64,000 nt of DNA from Raffaelea ambrosiae (Eukaryota > Ascomycota > Sordariomycetes > Ophiostomatales > Ophiostomataceae): NCBI GenBank assembly GCA_002778195.1, contig PCDI01000017.1, forward strand, positions 324,119 through 388,118. Direction: 5' to 3'. Positions 22,936 through 34,680 of the stretch are shown here, one piece after another. Position numbers and translations under genes: made by a program. Under the pieces are notes generated by a model. It was not told the origin of the DNA, did not search any database, and was given only the letters and a program-made list of their open reading frames with translations. Each line of letters starts with the position of its first letter. Positions within the stretch are counted from its first letter, which is position 1.

Positions 22936-24242
22936 ACAAGGCAGCAAAGAAAAGGCACAGCAGATCCAGGCCGGACAGCCGTCGACAAACAATCTTTCTC
23001 AAGCCAATCGGCGGCCCGTCTTCTTCATTTTTATCGGCCCTTTCCCTTTTGCCCTTTCTCTGGCTTCTCGGACTCTTCCGACTTTTCTCCTCCTCGCTTT
23101 CAACCCGTCGGGCCAACTGTACGCACAGGCCCCCGTTCCTCAAGGCTTACGAGCAGATCCATCCTCTAGACTCCTCCTGGATTCCTTCTCTAGCCTTCTA
23201 CTGCAAGTACGCGCTCGTAGGGTTAGTGTCCTCCCTCTAGGTCCTCCATCTGGCGTCTATCAGCCCGGGTCGTGGTGCTTTCAGCGGTTTAATGTGGGCC
23301 TTCTCGCTTGATACACCTCTATTCGGTATTAGCTGCCTGCCATTTTGTCAGCTTGCCTACGAGTACATCTCGACTACTATTACTTCCATAGTAGTATGCA
23401 AATCGCCTCGTGTTGTTCTTCTGGTCGCCGCCGTCACTTCTAGTTGTAGTCGTCACCGTCCGCCTCTCTGCTGTTCTCTCTTCCTCTCCTCTCCTCTTTC
23501 AATGCCAATGCGCCCTTTTTCACCGCCCTCTTCAATCTCCAGCCAGGGTTCATGGCCCAGGCTTCCTTGTAAGAGACACACCTGCCAACCAATATGGGTT
23601 CCAGCCGCCGAGATTGCAGACTAGCCAAGGCTTGGCGTCTAGAATCTCATGCTGGGGACTTTTGTATGGCTCAAAACAAAAAGGAGCACGCACGTCCAGC
23701 ATGGCACGCCTTTCCCGTTTGTCTGGCTCAGCTCGTCGAAACTGCTACGATGTGTGCTTGCAAATCAATTCAGCCAAACAGGAATAAACGGCCACGAGAC
23801 GCTAAAAAAAACGGTGTGGCTGATCTCCTCAAGTGCCTACAGTGGATTGTTCGGCGTGTTTGGTCTCGTCGATCGTTGGATTTACGAGCATCTCACCATT
23901 TCTTTAAGCGAATGCGAAATGGCGGGCCAGGTCGGTTTAGGGTTTGCAGCCGACGTCTGTGTAGCTTACAGGTATCTTTCCACTGCGCAGGAGCGTGGAA
24001 ATACCACCCACTTCCCGAAAAAGAGGTCACTCCTCCTCTTTGTGCCGACATTTCTGCAGGGAAGGAAGGACCTATTAGCGCTTTCTGCGGTTTCTGGGGT
24101 CCACCTCAGACTGTGTTCCCACTGGTTTAGCGGCCGTCGGAGGAAAGTCTTGGCCGACGGCCACTAAAAAGAAGCGAGAAACAAGCTAAAATGTAACAAA
24201 AGAAAGGAAACGACAAAAGAAAAGAAAAAAAAGAATGCGAAA

Positions 24243-24288
24243 ACGACGACAACGACGTCAACGACGATAACGACGACAATACGACATG
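24243..24288. repeat. Imperfect ACG/ACGACA repeat
   Basis: Degenerate run of AACGACGAC-like units in the gene-free interval. Confidence 0.7.
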
Positions 24289-24763
24289 ATGCCAGCCACG
24301 ACCACGCGTGTCAGGAAAAAAAAAAAAGGCAGCAGCATATCATGGCCGGGAGAACGGAACAAAGTTTTGCAGTCTGTATGTATCCTCGTGACAGCCAACG
24401 AATATTAACGGACATTCTTAATCAAACAATAAGACCGAGAAACAAGGGGACCAACAACCAGCAGGAGCCCAGATTCTGTCGTTGGGTGTTAGGCGAGACA
24501 ACTACGTGCAGGACGCAAGGGATGTGCGGGTCAGCCCTGATCGGCCATCCCTGCCTGCTGGCAGCCTCCCTGCTTAGGATACCGACAAGGTAACTAGTCA
24601 AGAGGCCCAGTATGCAATCATGGCACAGTTGGGATGGAGCAAAAAATAAAGATGTAAGCCCAGCCAAAGAGAAACGACTTTTTCAGACCCATTCGGTTTG
24701 AAATATATGACTCAAAGCGTCACTCTGTTTGTGCTGTGCTTGCTGTCCGACGTTCTAAGTTTG

Positions 24764-24866
24764 GTTCTGAGTTGTGATTTGAGTTGTGCTCTACATTGTG
24801 CTCTATGTTGTGCATTGAGTTGTGCTCTGAGTTGTGGCTCTCAACTGCTCTCTCTCTCTCTCTCTC
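24764..24866. repeat. Degenerate 12-13-bp tandem repeat (GAGTTGTGCTCT-like) followed by a TC microsatellite
   Basis: At least five diverged units built on GAGTTGTGCTCT between 24764 and 24842, then a TC run at 24848-24866. No coding function is visible. Confidence 0.7.
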
Positions 24867-27800
24867 TTGTATTTCTTATCGTGCTCGCTGCTTGTTTGGC
24901 TTCTTCCTGCTTGCTTGGCTTATTTGTTTACCCAAATTCTCCGAGACAGGCACAATGCTTGCAAATCCTCCATCCTGCTGTGACCACCGCTCACAGCATT
25001 GGCCCATGTACGACCGCAGTACTGGGAGGGAAAGAGAGACACACGCACAGAGAGGCAGGAACACAAAGGTGGGCGCAGTTTGGCTGGCGGGTAAGTTCTG
25101 TGTCACTGCGGTACAAGGCTGTCTCTCCGAAAGGCGGATGACGAACGGCAACCAAAAAAGGGACCACCTTGCCCTGGCTTGCCGCTCTGTAGAGCCTGAT
25201 ATTGATATATCCTTGTTATTCCTGTTCTCGTCTTTTTTTTTTCTTTTCGTTTTGTGTTGTGTTCTTTTTTTTTCTTGTTCTGGCCTCTTCTTCAGCTCCC
25301 AGCTCCTATTATTCAACGGCACATGCCTCTCAATCTTCCTACGGAAGCTAACTAAAATTTGTTTCTTGTTTCTTGCTTCTTGCTCTTTATGTTTTTTTTC
25401 TTTTCTTTCTTTCTGACACGGGAATCCGCTAGTTGGAAGCAGGCGAGCCGAACAGGAACAGCGCCAGGCGGCAGGAATCCAGAGAAAAGAAACTGATCCC
25501 GTCAAATACAAGCCACAATCGCAACTGAGCCAATCTTAATACACCGTTTGTCGATAATGTTTGATAGTTCCAGCACCTTTGATGTCCCCTCCATCCCGAC
25601 ACCACCATAGGTCCGTTTACGAGATGGTTTTTTTTTTTGGCCCCCAACAACCAGCAATACTATGCAAAGGCGGGAGAGCCCCCCATATATTTTCAAGCCA
25701 GACATTCCCGGATGCCGAAGAATGCAGAAAGAAGCGCATATACGCCGAAAAAAAAAGGGGGGAAACCACTCGAGCCAACCAAGAAGCGGCATCCAATCTC
25801 ATATTCTCCATCAGGCTTCAGTCCTGCAACACTCGTTTGTATAGTCAGCTCAATAACAGCAGAAAATAGACGTGAAGGTGAGTGGCACTCATGAGCCGCG
25901 AACATGTCTTTTGGGACGCGTTATGGCAGCCGCTTGTGTGTTCCAAAACTAACTTTCTTATACCCCGGGATTCCGGCACCACATCGGACTAAATAAGAGT
26001 CAGTGAAACAATGAAACGGCCAAACGGCCAGATCAATTCGTAAAATGGTGACACAACCCAAAGGGCAAATGGCGGCCAGTGAAGGGATCAGGCAATGGGA
26101 CGGGAGGTGCATCTGGAACGAAAGCGAACATGGCATATTATCATGCAAGTGAACGCTTTTATCACAGCAACTGGGAAGGGGGGAATCAAACTCTCCGCCA
26201 CGATTTTGGGTCCGTGTGCCTCTCATACACGTATCTGAGAGAAAACTCAATTGGACAGGGAATGAGGGGTTTTTTTTCTGTTGGCTTCTGCGTCAACCAT
26301 GGTAAACATGAGCATTGTCTTTCCTTTTTTTTTTGTGCCTCTGATTGTCTTCCTTTTTTTAGCTCCCCGATTCCTTCCCGATTCCTTGTTCTAAAACCAA
26401 CAAACGTGTGCCAGAAAGCGGAGGTAGCCTCCAACAGTTGTTGGAGGGTCTTGGACCCTCCTCCTACACCTATGCATTGTTGGTTCAGCTCTGTTTTTCG
26501 GCAACTTTTGTGAAAACAAGGTAACTACCAAGACGACACTAGGCCATTTGGAGAGTTGAAAACGGTCTGTGTGGCAAACACACGCTTGAGCACGAACACA
26601 CACGCAACGTGTGTGTTCTGCTATGGATTTGTCTCGTTTGTTTCGTTTGTTTCATGCTTCATCAGTTTTGTTAGTCGATCAATTGCTGTTCTGTTTCGTT
26701 TCGTCTCGTGCCGTCAAGCATTTCGTGGTGGTTATTTCTCTCCATGCGACTCCTTTTTTTTCAATTTTTATCTTGTTTGGTTACGTTTTGTTGCGCAGGG
26801 CCTCAACAGGATAGATCTTAAGCATATTTCAACCACACATAATTTCAGCCACAGGCACATAGTAAGACAATAACCTGCCCGCTTGGACTTTGGGGTTACG
26901 CTGATGGTCCCCTCGAGGTCAGAAGATTACACAGATTGAGGAGACAGGTATGTTGGTTTTGATTTTGTGTTTTTAATCGAGAAAAGAAAGATTAACTAGA
27001 TACACGATTAAGAAAAGTAGCAAAAGTAGATCGAGGTGGGAAATGAGGCACTCGACAAAAGTCACCTTTCTCTTGAAATTTTGAAATACTAGTTTCAGGA
27101 AGAATCTGAGCCTGCCTTGAGCGTATAAGCCACAAAGATGCCTAGCAAATGCATCGTCAGTATTACACACACCCCATGCCGTGCCATTCTCTCAAGCTTT
27201 CCCAATAAGCCACACGCCACAGATATGAAAACTGGAAAAAAGAAAGGAAAAGAAAACTTGATACATCAAAAGATTTCCCCGCAGTCCAATACGTTTTTTG
27301 ATAGAAAATACGGGTGTGGGGTAGGCGAGAGAATACATAGTAGAAGACGGATGTGGAGAGGTGGGACGGGAAGAAAACATGGAAGACACGGGAAAGGCAA
27401 GTGAAGGCCACGGCCAATAAAAAAATTGACGGCTGGTCCAGAAGACGGCCCGTCTGGCCAAATTGACGTGGCGTCTCCATATATCGGGGGGGGTAAACGA
27501 TTGGGGGCAGGAAATGAGTGAACCAAGTAACCAAGTAGTAAGTTTTTTTCTTCTTTTTTTCTTTTCTTGAAGAAAATGAAAAATAAAATAACCGTGAAAT
27601 AATAGGAAAAAAAAAAGGAAAAAAAGCTTTTCCTCGTGTCCACATGAGGCATCATGGTCTCCTTCGGCAAACACTCCACGTTTCGTTCGGTAGCATCCAC
27701 GTCAACGTGTTGTCGAAGCTTGCATCGAAGGCATGGCGAGCACAGAAGCGGCCGAAATAACCGAAGGAGACATCGGCATTTTTGTTTCGTTTTCTCTGGC

Positions 27801-28679
27801 CGTGCTTCCCCTTGGGCCGATCTGTAGAAGTAAACGGAGGGACGAGGCACAAGGCGCAGAAACAGAAAAGTCTTGGAACAGAATATGCATGTTGGACACA
27901 CCCAGACGTGTATAAATATGCACGTATATGTGAACTGACCTCGTTTCAATAATCCCCCAGGAACATGTCTTTTAAGAACAATAGAACTTTCTTTTAAGAA
28001 CTTTCCCCGCTGTTCCAGAAGCTTTTGTTGCATGGGGTCATAGCATCGTACAGAATTCCTGAAATAGTCCAACCACGAGGCTATAGCTGTGATATCATAG
28101 GGTCTCTCATCCCCAAAATTAAAGGGGGGGTGAGGGGACATTCGCTTTTCTCATTTCGGGTATTCTCATCGTCTCGAGTAACTTTTCTATTACGGCTCTT
28201 GGGAGCCAGAAACACAAATCCATACCCAACCCACAGAAATATCCAACGCATTGAGAGAAGGGATGGTGGGCACACCAGCAAATTTCCCATCTCGATCCCT
28301 TGTCATGACACCCCTTGTCTCCTCGTGTCCAGGTGTCGCGCATATTTCGAAACAACTTCCAGTATTATTCTCGAAGGCCAAGAAAAAGGGGGATTTCATT
28401 CCATCCCCATAGGCAAACCCCCAAAAGAACCGTAATTAGCATCCACCCAGCGCCCCATCATTCTTTTGTATACCGCCCATAACAAGAGGAAATAATATAA
28501 AACCAAGAAAAAAAAACGAAGAAAGGTAAGACGGAGATGAAGCAGTAAATTCGAGCAATAGTTAGAAGAAGAGGCGAGACAAAGAATTAGAGAGAATAAA
28601 ACAAAGACCCAGATAAATAACTCATTACAAAAACGTAGTTTTGGGATATCAGAAGCGACAGTCGTATGATGGTGAAACC

Positions 28680-28707
28680 AAATGAAAATGAAAATGAAAA
28701 TGAAAAT
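28680..28707. repeat. (GAAAAT)n microsatellite
   Basis: Four to five GAAAAT units about 65 bp downstream of the stop codon of the minus-strand Zn2Cys6 regulator, probably in its 3' untranslated region. Confidence 0.75.
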
Positions 28708-28770
28708 AAAACAAAATAGAAATAGTCATAATGTAGGATATCGGGAGCGTCAATGTCCTTGTGTCGTATC

Positions 28771-31234
28771 TCATTGGACGAATGTGAAGCCGCCCGCCGT
28801 CTGATTGTTGATCATGGAGTAGTCAATGGGTATCATGCTGTCTTGAACACCTTGGTAGGGTGCGGAGGCAGCGACGGCAGCCGCGGCCGCTGCAAATTCT
28901 TCCTCCTCGGCTAGGCTCCAGGACATGCCGTCAAGGTCCCACAGACCCCCCTGGTCCAACAGGCCGAGCATGCCCATTTCGGGCTCAAAGCCAATGGGTG
29001 ACATGTGGAGCTCGGACTCGCTGCGCGAGGAGGGTGCGGTGCTGAGAAGCAAACCGTGGGACTGGTCAGCCAGGATTTGCTGTTGCTGCTGCATGGAGGT
29101 CGGCGAGCCGCTGGGGAGCACCTGCATCTCCGTCTGCACAAGCGGCTGCTGCTGGGCCAGACCAAGCTGCCGAGACGCCTCATACATGCGCCAGACCACC
29201 TCACGGCTGCGGCGTGCGGCCAGCGACCACTCCTCCATAGCCTCCAGAAGAGTGAGAACAGACTCGATCTGCTTGTGCCACTCGGGCACAAGCGGGCTGG
29301 ACCACTGCCAGAAGACCGAAACAAGCGGGACCATGGCGGCCTGGTAGAGGAACCACACAGCGTTCCAGCCAGACATCTGGTTGCGTGACCACTCCCGTGC
29401 AATGTCGTCGATAGTCTGCTTGGCCAAATCGCGACAGGTCTCGACAGCGGCCACCTCGGCCTCGAGCGCATGCGTCTGGCCGCTCGATGCCAGACCCAGA
29501 AGGACGGGCCGGTGGAGGAGCATCCTCAGGTTCTGATAGCGCCACTTCATGACGCAGCGGGCAATGTAAAGAGGCTCTGCACAAGGGTCGGTGGTGCGCA
29601 GCAGCCACGGGAGCGACTGGTACCATCCCACAAGCTGGGAGTCCAGACCCAGGCGGTCCTCCATGCGGAGGAGCGGTGAAATAGCCAACATGTCCTGGAT
29701 CTGGGTGGCAATTTTGCAGAATTTGATGTTCTCGATGAGCGGGAGGATGCCGGCATGTTGAGTGTTGTCGCGGCTGCCGGCAATGCCCAGCTCGGGGGGC
29801 TGGATATTGATGGCAGGCCCCCAGCGGCCAAAGGATGGCCGGCCCATCGTGGTCGTGGCCCAGGTGTCGAGGCAGAACAGACTCCACCAGGTGCGGCGAC
29901 GTGTTTCGGCTGCAGCGACATCCTTGGTACCGCCATGTGCCAGACTCTCACGGTGCAAGCCCAGAGCACTGGCCATGCGGATAGCGGCACCCAAGATGGC
30001 GTTGGCCATGTTGGGCCGGTTGATGTAATGCAGATAGTAGCCTCCCATAATGGCCAAGGCCTGCACGGTTTCGATGTGGCTGCTGCCGAAGGAGTCCATG
30101 GGCAGGTGCTCCATGGCCCGGTTGTAGTAGTTGAAGTGGTTGGCATCTTCCGACTTGCAGCCAGCCACGCTGCCCATGGCAAACACCATGTTCAGCAGAG
30201 CCAGCCACGGCGCGTCTGTGCGCTGCCCCTCGAGATAGTCCGCGCGGAAGGCGGTCTCGTCCAGCATGGGAATGAAAGCGTGGATGCGCTTGAAGTAGGA
30301 GTCGATCAGAGTCTGGCCCTTCCACGACCAAGGAACACGCTGGGGGTCCTTCTTGATGCTGGTCGCCGTGGTGGTACCCGAAGCGGCCAAAACCTGCTGC
30401 TGCTGCTTCACAGCCGACATGTTGTGCGACAGCTCAACGGCATTGTGAATAGGGGCGGCCGCCAGCGAGTTGCGCAGAGCTGGCTGCACCTTGAGCATGA
30501 CCATGAGAGCCGCTTTGATGGACGAGGCCCCGAGGTAAGAGGTCTGGCGGTCGACAGCCAGAGACAGGGCATTGACATCGTCAGCCTCAGCCGGGATAGG
30601 GTCGTGTGACCGGCGCTCCTCGTCCCACTCGGTGTCGCGAGTTGGGATCTGTTCGAGGCTGGACAGCGTCTGCTCGGTCTTGACGCACATGGGCGACTGC
30701 AGGTCTTCGCCTGTTGGTGTGGTGTTGAGGGGCGGAGATGGGAGTGCCGACATGTTGGTGTCGATGGACGGCCGGCCGATGAGACCAATAAGCTCCTGGC
30801 GAGATAGGGGAAGAAGCGACTGCACGTCCTGGTTGGGAAAGAGGCGCTTCAGAATAGACCGACACTCTTCCAGAGACTGGGAGAGGGCTTCCAGGGTCTT
30901 GCGAGAGGGAATGACCCGCTGGCGATGTTTGTCATAGAAGCAGCGCTTTGGAGCCCGGCTGGACAGGCACTGGCCGCACGGCTGTTGGCCATCGCAGCGT
31001 CTGATGGACCTGTTAGACGGCGCTTATAAGGAATACGAGAGTTCGGCCAGGGCCAGCTTACATCTTGCGGCGTTTGCACTCAGCACAGGCATGCGGCGTA
31101 GTGACTCTCTTGGCTGTGCCGTTGCCATTGGTCTTTGCGCTTTCCTGCGAGTCTGTTGATGGCTTCCGTGGCGTCACGCCCTGGAACGTGTGGAACATGC
31201 CGCCCTGCGTGGGCACAGGAATGGTTGGCGCCAT
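28771..31234 (-). CDS. Zn2Cys6 (Gal4-type) transcription factor with fungal_trans domain
   Basis: Two exons, 31062-31234 and 28771-31000, giving 800 residues. The zinc cluster is split by the intron and reads C50-x2-C53-x6-C60-x5-C66-x2-C69-x8-C78, a canonical spacing. A linker follows (RVIPSRKTLEALSQSLEECR, likely a short coiled coil for dimerisation). The fungal_trans middle homology region lies at about residues 270-560, with RTDAPWLALLNMVFAMG, AAIRMASALGLHRES and ETRRRTWWSLFCLDTW. The C-terminal region is Gln-rich with an acidic/hydrophobic tail, as in activation domains. An in-frame ATG at 31291 would add 19 residues; I prefer 31234 without strong proof. The layout resembles fungal carbohydrate-utilisation regulators (XlnR, CLR-1/CLR-2), but I cannot assign it to one of them. 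It is isolated between two gene-free intervals. Confidence 0.88.
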
Positions 31235-32470
31235 GCTGGTATGTCCAGACAGAGTCCAGCCAGTGTCCAGGCAAAGTGTCGATGTGCTCAATAGAAGACA
31301 AGAGCCTCTTGTTCGTGCGAGACAGTCAAGAGAGGAGCAAAGAGAATGAGAAACAAGTCTGAGATAAGGGGGAGATGCAAGAAAAGAAGAAGTAGAGAGG
31401 AGAGCTGGCGATCTGGCACAAGACAGAGAGGATGCGGGAAGGACGAAGGAGGAGGACGATGCAGAACTTTATATCTGCATTGGCATGCAGGTTGAGATAT
31501 AAAGGCAAAGCTGGGGAAGAGGTAGACGGCAAGGGTGTGCGGGGAGGAGCAAGAGAAAGAAGTAGCAGAGAGCCCAAGACAGGAGAATAGTAGACGAAAA
31601 AATGAGAGAAAATCAAGAGATTGAAGTAGCTAATTGGTTTGGCAGGGTATGGAGAGACCCGACGGCAGAGACGGGCGGGAGAGGTGTGGAGAAGGCGAGC
31701 TGGCAGACGAAGCTCACGGCCACACAGGTGAGAAGATGGAGGGTAGGAGGACAAGGGGGGGGGGACGGGGGCCAGGGAACACAGGAGCAAGACGCGGGCG
31801 TGTGTAAGTGAGTATGCAGCGTGGAACTGGGGTGAAGCTGGCGAGGATGGTTCCAGGGGGCCCGCCAAGAATCAAGGCGACGGTTTTGGCGGGATATAGT
31901 TCACAGGATGTAAGGTTGGGTGTAGAGTGGGCGAGTTGTGTATAGAGAGAAGTGGAGGAATAGACGACAGAGGGCGTTGAAGATAGAGGGTATAAGAGAT
32001 GGTGAGATATAAGACGTATAAGAGGAAGGGGAGATATACGGCAGGGGAGGAGGATGCGAGAAGGAGGGCCAAGGGGAAAATCAAAGAAGAAGAAAGAAAG
32101 ACAAAAAGAGGGCAAAACAAAAAAAATAGAGAGTAGAAAAAAGAGAAAAAAAAAACCCCGAAATCAAAGCCTCGTGGGCGCCAGGCTCTCCGTCTCAATG
32201 CCGTGTGGGTGTGTGCGTGTCGTGCGGATGGGAAGCCGGATGTGGCTGCGGGCGTGCGCAGGCACATGCAGTCGTTGGAGACGTCAAGAGGCCGCGCGAG
32301 GGCTTGAGACTGGGAACGACCAGATTCACGACCAGGCAAGGTGAGCGTGCCTTGCTGTATATTGCGATATGAGGTATAGCAGACGCCGGGTATTGCTATA
32401 GCTGTGTGCGTGTGTATGCGCGCGGTGCGGATGGCTGCATTGAGGGAGGCAGAGCCCAGAGGGAAGGGGT

Positions 32471-32504
32471 GTGGTGCTTGTGGTGCTTGTGGTGCTTGTG
32501 GTGG
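32471..32504. repeat. 9-bp tandem repeat, GTGGTGCTT
   Basis: Three perfect copies and a partial fourth. Confidence 0.8.
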
Positions 32505-34504
32505 TTAATGGGCAGCCTGTTTAACGGGCTTGATATTGCTTCACAGGGGGGGAGGGGAGCCGGCGAGACAGCCAGCCACGAGGACGCGGCGACGGGACGG
32601 ACGAGTGGCATTGGCCTGCGTGTGTGAGCCAGAGTGCGAATCGACTAGGACTCAGGGCGCGAGAGGGCGTTGCTGTGTCGCACCATGCAGGAATGAAGCT
32701 GGCCAGGGCGCATTTGGTGATATATTTCTCTAAGCACGACCCGGACAAGGAGTCTTTCCTTGACGGCGTAAATTAATACCGGTGCCGGGGGCCCAGCATG
32801 AACAACAGGCAGGGCATTGAGTCTGCGTTGGCAGGAGCGATGGGGCATGCAGAAGACGAGGAAGTCGAAAAAGAAGAAAGGGAAAGAGCAGCGAAGAAGA
32901 GCGAGCTCCGTTCTTGGGAAGGAACGACGGGCTGTTTCGGTCAGAGGCCACAGCGGGCTCGTCTCGTTATTACTATAGTTAGTACTCTGTACGGCGAGGC
33001 CCAGTAGCAGTGCTAGCAGACGGCCAAGACGAGACCGACAGCACGTTCTCCACACACTAGTCAACACCCAAGCATCGTCTGTTTACGACGTACTAACTTG
33101 TTCAATAACTAACTAGTTAATGGTATTACATGGCGGCCATTGTTGGGCAGGGAGCGAGTGCGACGCTTTCCTAGCCTGTCGCCTGGCCACACGATTTCCT
33201 GCACGACGCTGTCCCACCCAAGCAAGACGGGCTTTATCCGGCGCGACGGACGGAAAAAAAGGGCAGCACAACTGGAAAAATCAGTCGACAGCAGAAAATG
33301 ACAGAAAAAAGAGAGAGAGAAACAAAAAAAAGAGGCAACGAGAGGGCGCTAACGTCTCAGAATACGTCTGTGAATGTGCACGCATCAAGAAACACCAGCG
33401 CGTGCATCTGCATACGCATGGACCCTTATGTGCCCTCGTTGTTGGTCTTCGAGAAGAAGCTTAGACGTCGCCCAAGCTTTTGCTTCTGGTCTGTGTACAT
33501 AGTATTATGCGTGTGGGATGGATGGGTGCGTCTGACAGCCAGACACAGGTCGCGCCTTCCCTGTGGCCTCCCCAGCTTGCCCGTTCTGGAAGGAGGGACC
33601 GCTGTGGTGTGGTGGTGGCGGTACCAGCAAATCGTGTGTCCTAACCGACTGGTTCTCCCATCCATCCAGGCGAGCCTGGGGTAAAGAGACGCTGGTGTGC
33701 TGCCGATCACGGGCCCAGCGTGCACAGTCCCGCTAAATCCCCAGTCTTCAACGGCGGGGTATCAACCAGGGGGGGAACTTGGTGTGGGTGGTGGCCAGTG
33801 CTCCAGAGTGTGCTCCAGCGCTGCAGGAGGGCGAGGTGGGCGGCTGACAGTTTGCCAAACGGAGAAACGGGAAAGCGGGAAAACGGCCGCGCAGAAGAGG
33901 CATTGCACAGGAAACGCCACAGAAACGGCATTGACCGGCCACCGGCACACTCTGGCGATCCGATGGGCCACCAGGAACTGATGTCAGGCACAGGAACACA
34001 CATGCAGGCATACTCGTAGCGACCGGCAGAAACGCCCACTGAGCACCCAGGATCACCCAAGAAACCACCCAAAAACCACCCAAAACCACCCGAGAAATGC
34101 CAAATCCGGCCGACGATTTGCGATCATCAGTCATCCAGGCGATCACCAGGACAGCCTGTCTATAAGAAACTGGGAATAAAGAGCTGACAGGCAAGCGTCC
34201 GAACGAGTTCATCTAAAACTCTTCAGCGAGGGAGGCTGGGGATGGGGGAGAAGTGGAGATGGTGCTTGCATTGGGGGTGGCCGCACCGGGCGTCGCCAGT
34301 AGACAAAAAGCATTGTGCAGTAGCATTGGCACTGAACGAGGGCCCTGGAGTGACAGAAAACGGCGGGATGTCTCCGAGCTCCGCTTTGATTGGCCGGTCG
34401 TACTTGCAGTCTGCTGGTTCCGTTAATGTGTTTCTGGATTCTGAACCAGGACTCAGGCAATGCTTGCTGCCTCTCTGTCATGACAGGACATGGCTGCAAC
34501 AGCA

Positions 34505-34546
34505 GAGCACGAAAGCACGAAAGCACGAAAGCACGAAAGCACGAAG
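34505..34546. repeat. 8-bp tandem repeat, GAAAGCAC
   Basis: Four perfect copies (34511-34542) with partial copies on both sides. Confidence 0.85.
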
Positions 34547-34659
34547 GAACTCCTTCAACTTGTCGATTGCTCCATCGTTTCGAGCTTGTCTTGGTGTCTT
34601 GTCCGTCAGGTGGTCTGCTTGTCTGTGGTTCGGCACCCGTAAAGACGTAGTGGGGTCTC

Positions 34660-34680
34660 GTCACCAATATTATTGGTCAC
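34660..34680. repeat. Imperfect inverted repeat around CCAAT-ATT-ATTGG
   Basis: Nine-base arms with one mismatch around a 3-base centre. It contains two CCAAT boxes in opposite orientation. No gene start lies nearby. Confidence 0.5.

Larger units (their letters stand above)
21958..28770. other. 6.8-kb gene-free interval
   Basis: The left end is the MFS promoter, the right end the 3' side of the Zn2Cys6 regulator. In between I see only short reading frames with no domain, no transposase or reverse transcriptase fragments and no tRNA. It holds several short tandem repeats (22884-22935, 24243-24288, 24764-24866, 28680-28707) and many poly-A/poly-T runs. A multi-exon gene made of very short exons, or a non-coding transcript, cannot be excluded by eye. 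Confidence 0.5.

Noticed and set aside
26170..26195. Reverse-strand GTTTGATTCC resembling a tRNA T-loop
   Set aside because: The invariant C56 is replaced and no D-arm or acceptor stem could be found.
34505..34546. GAAAGCAC array considered as a CRISPR-like or iteron array
   Set aside because: Perfect head-to-tail 8-mers without spacers in a eukaryotic genome; a simple minisatellite.
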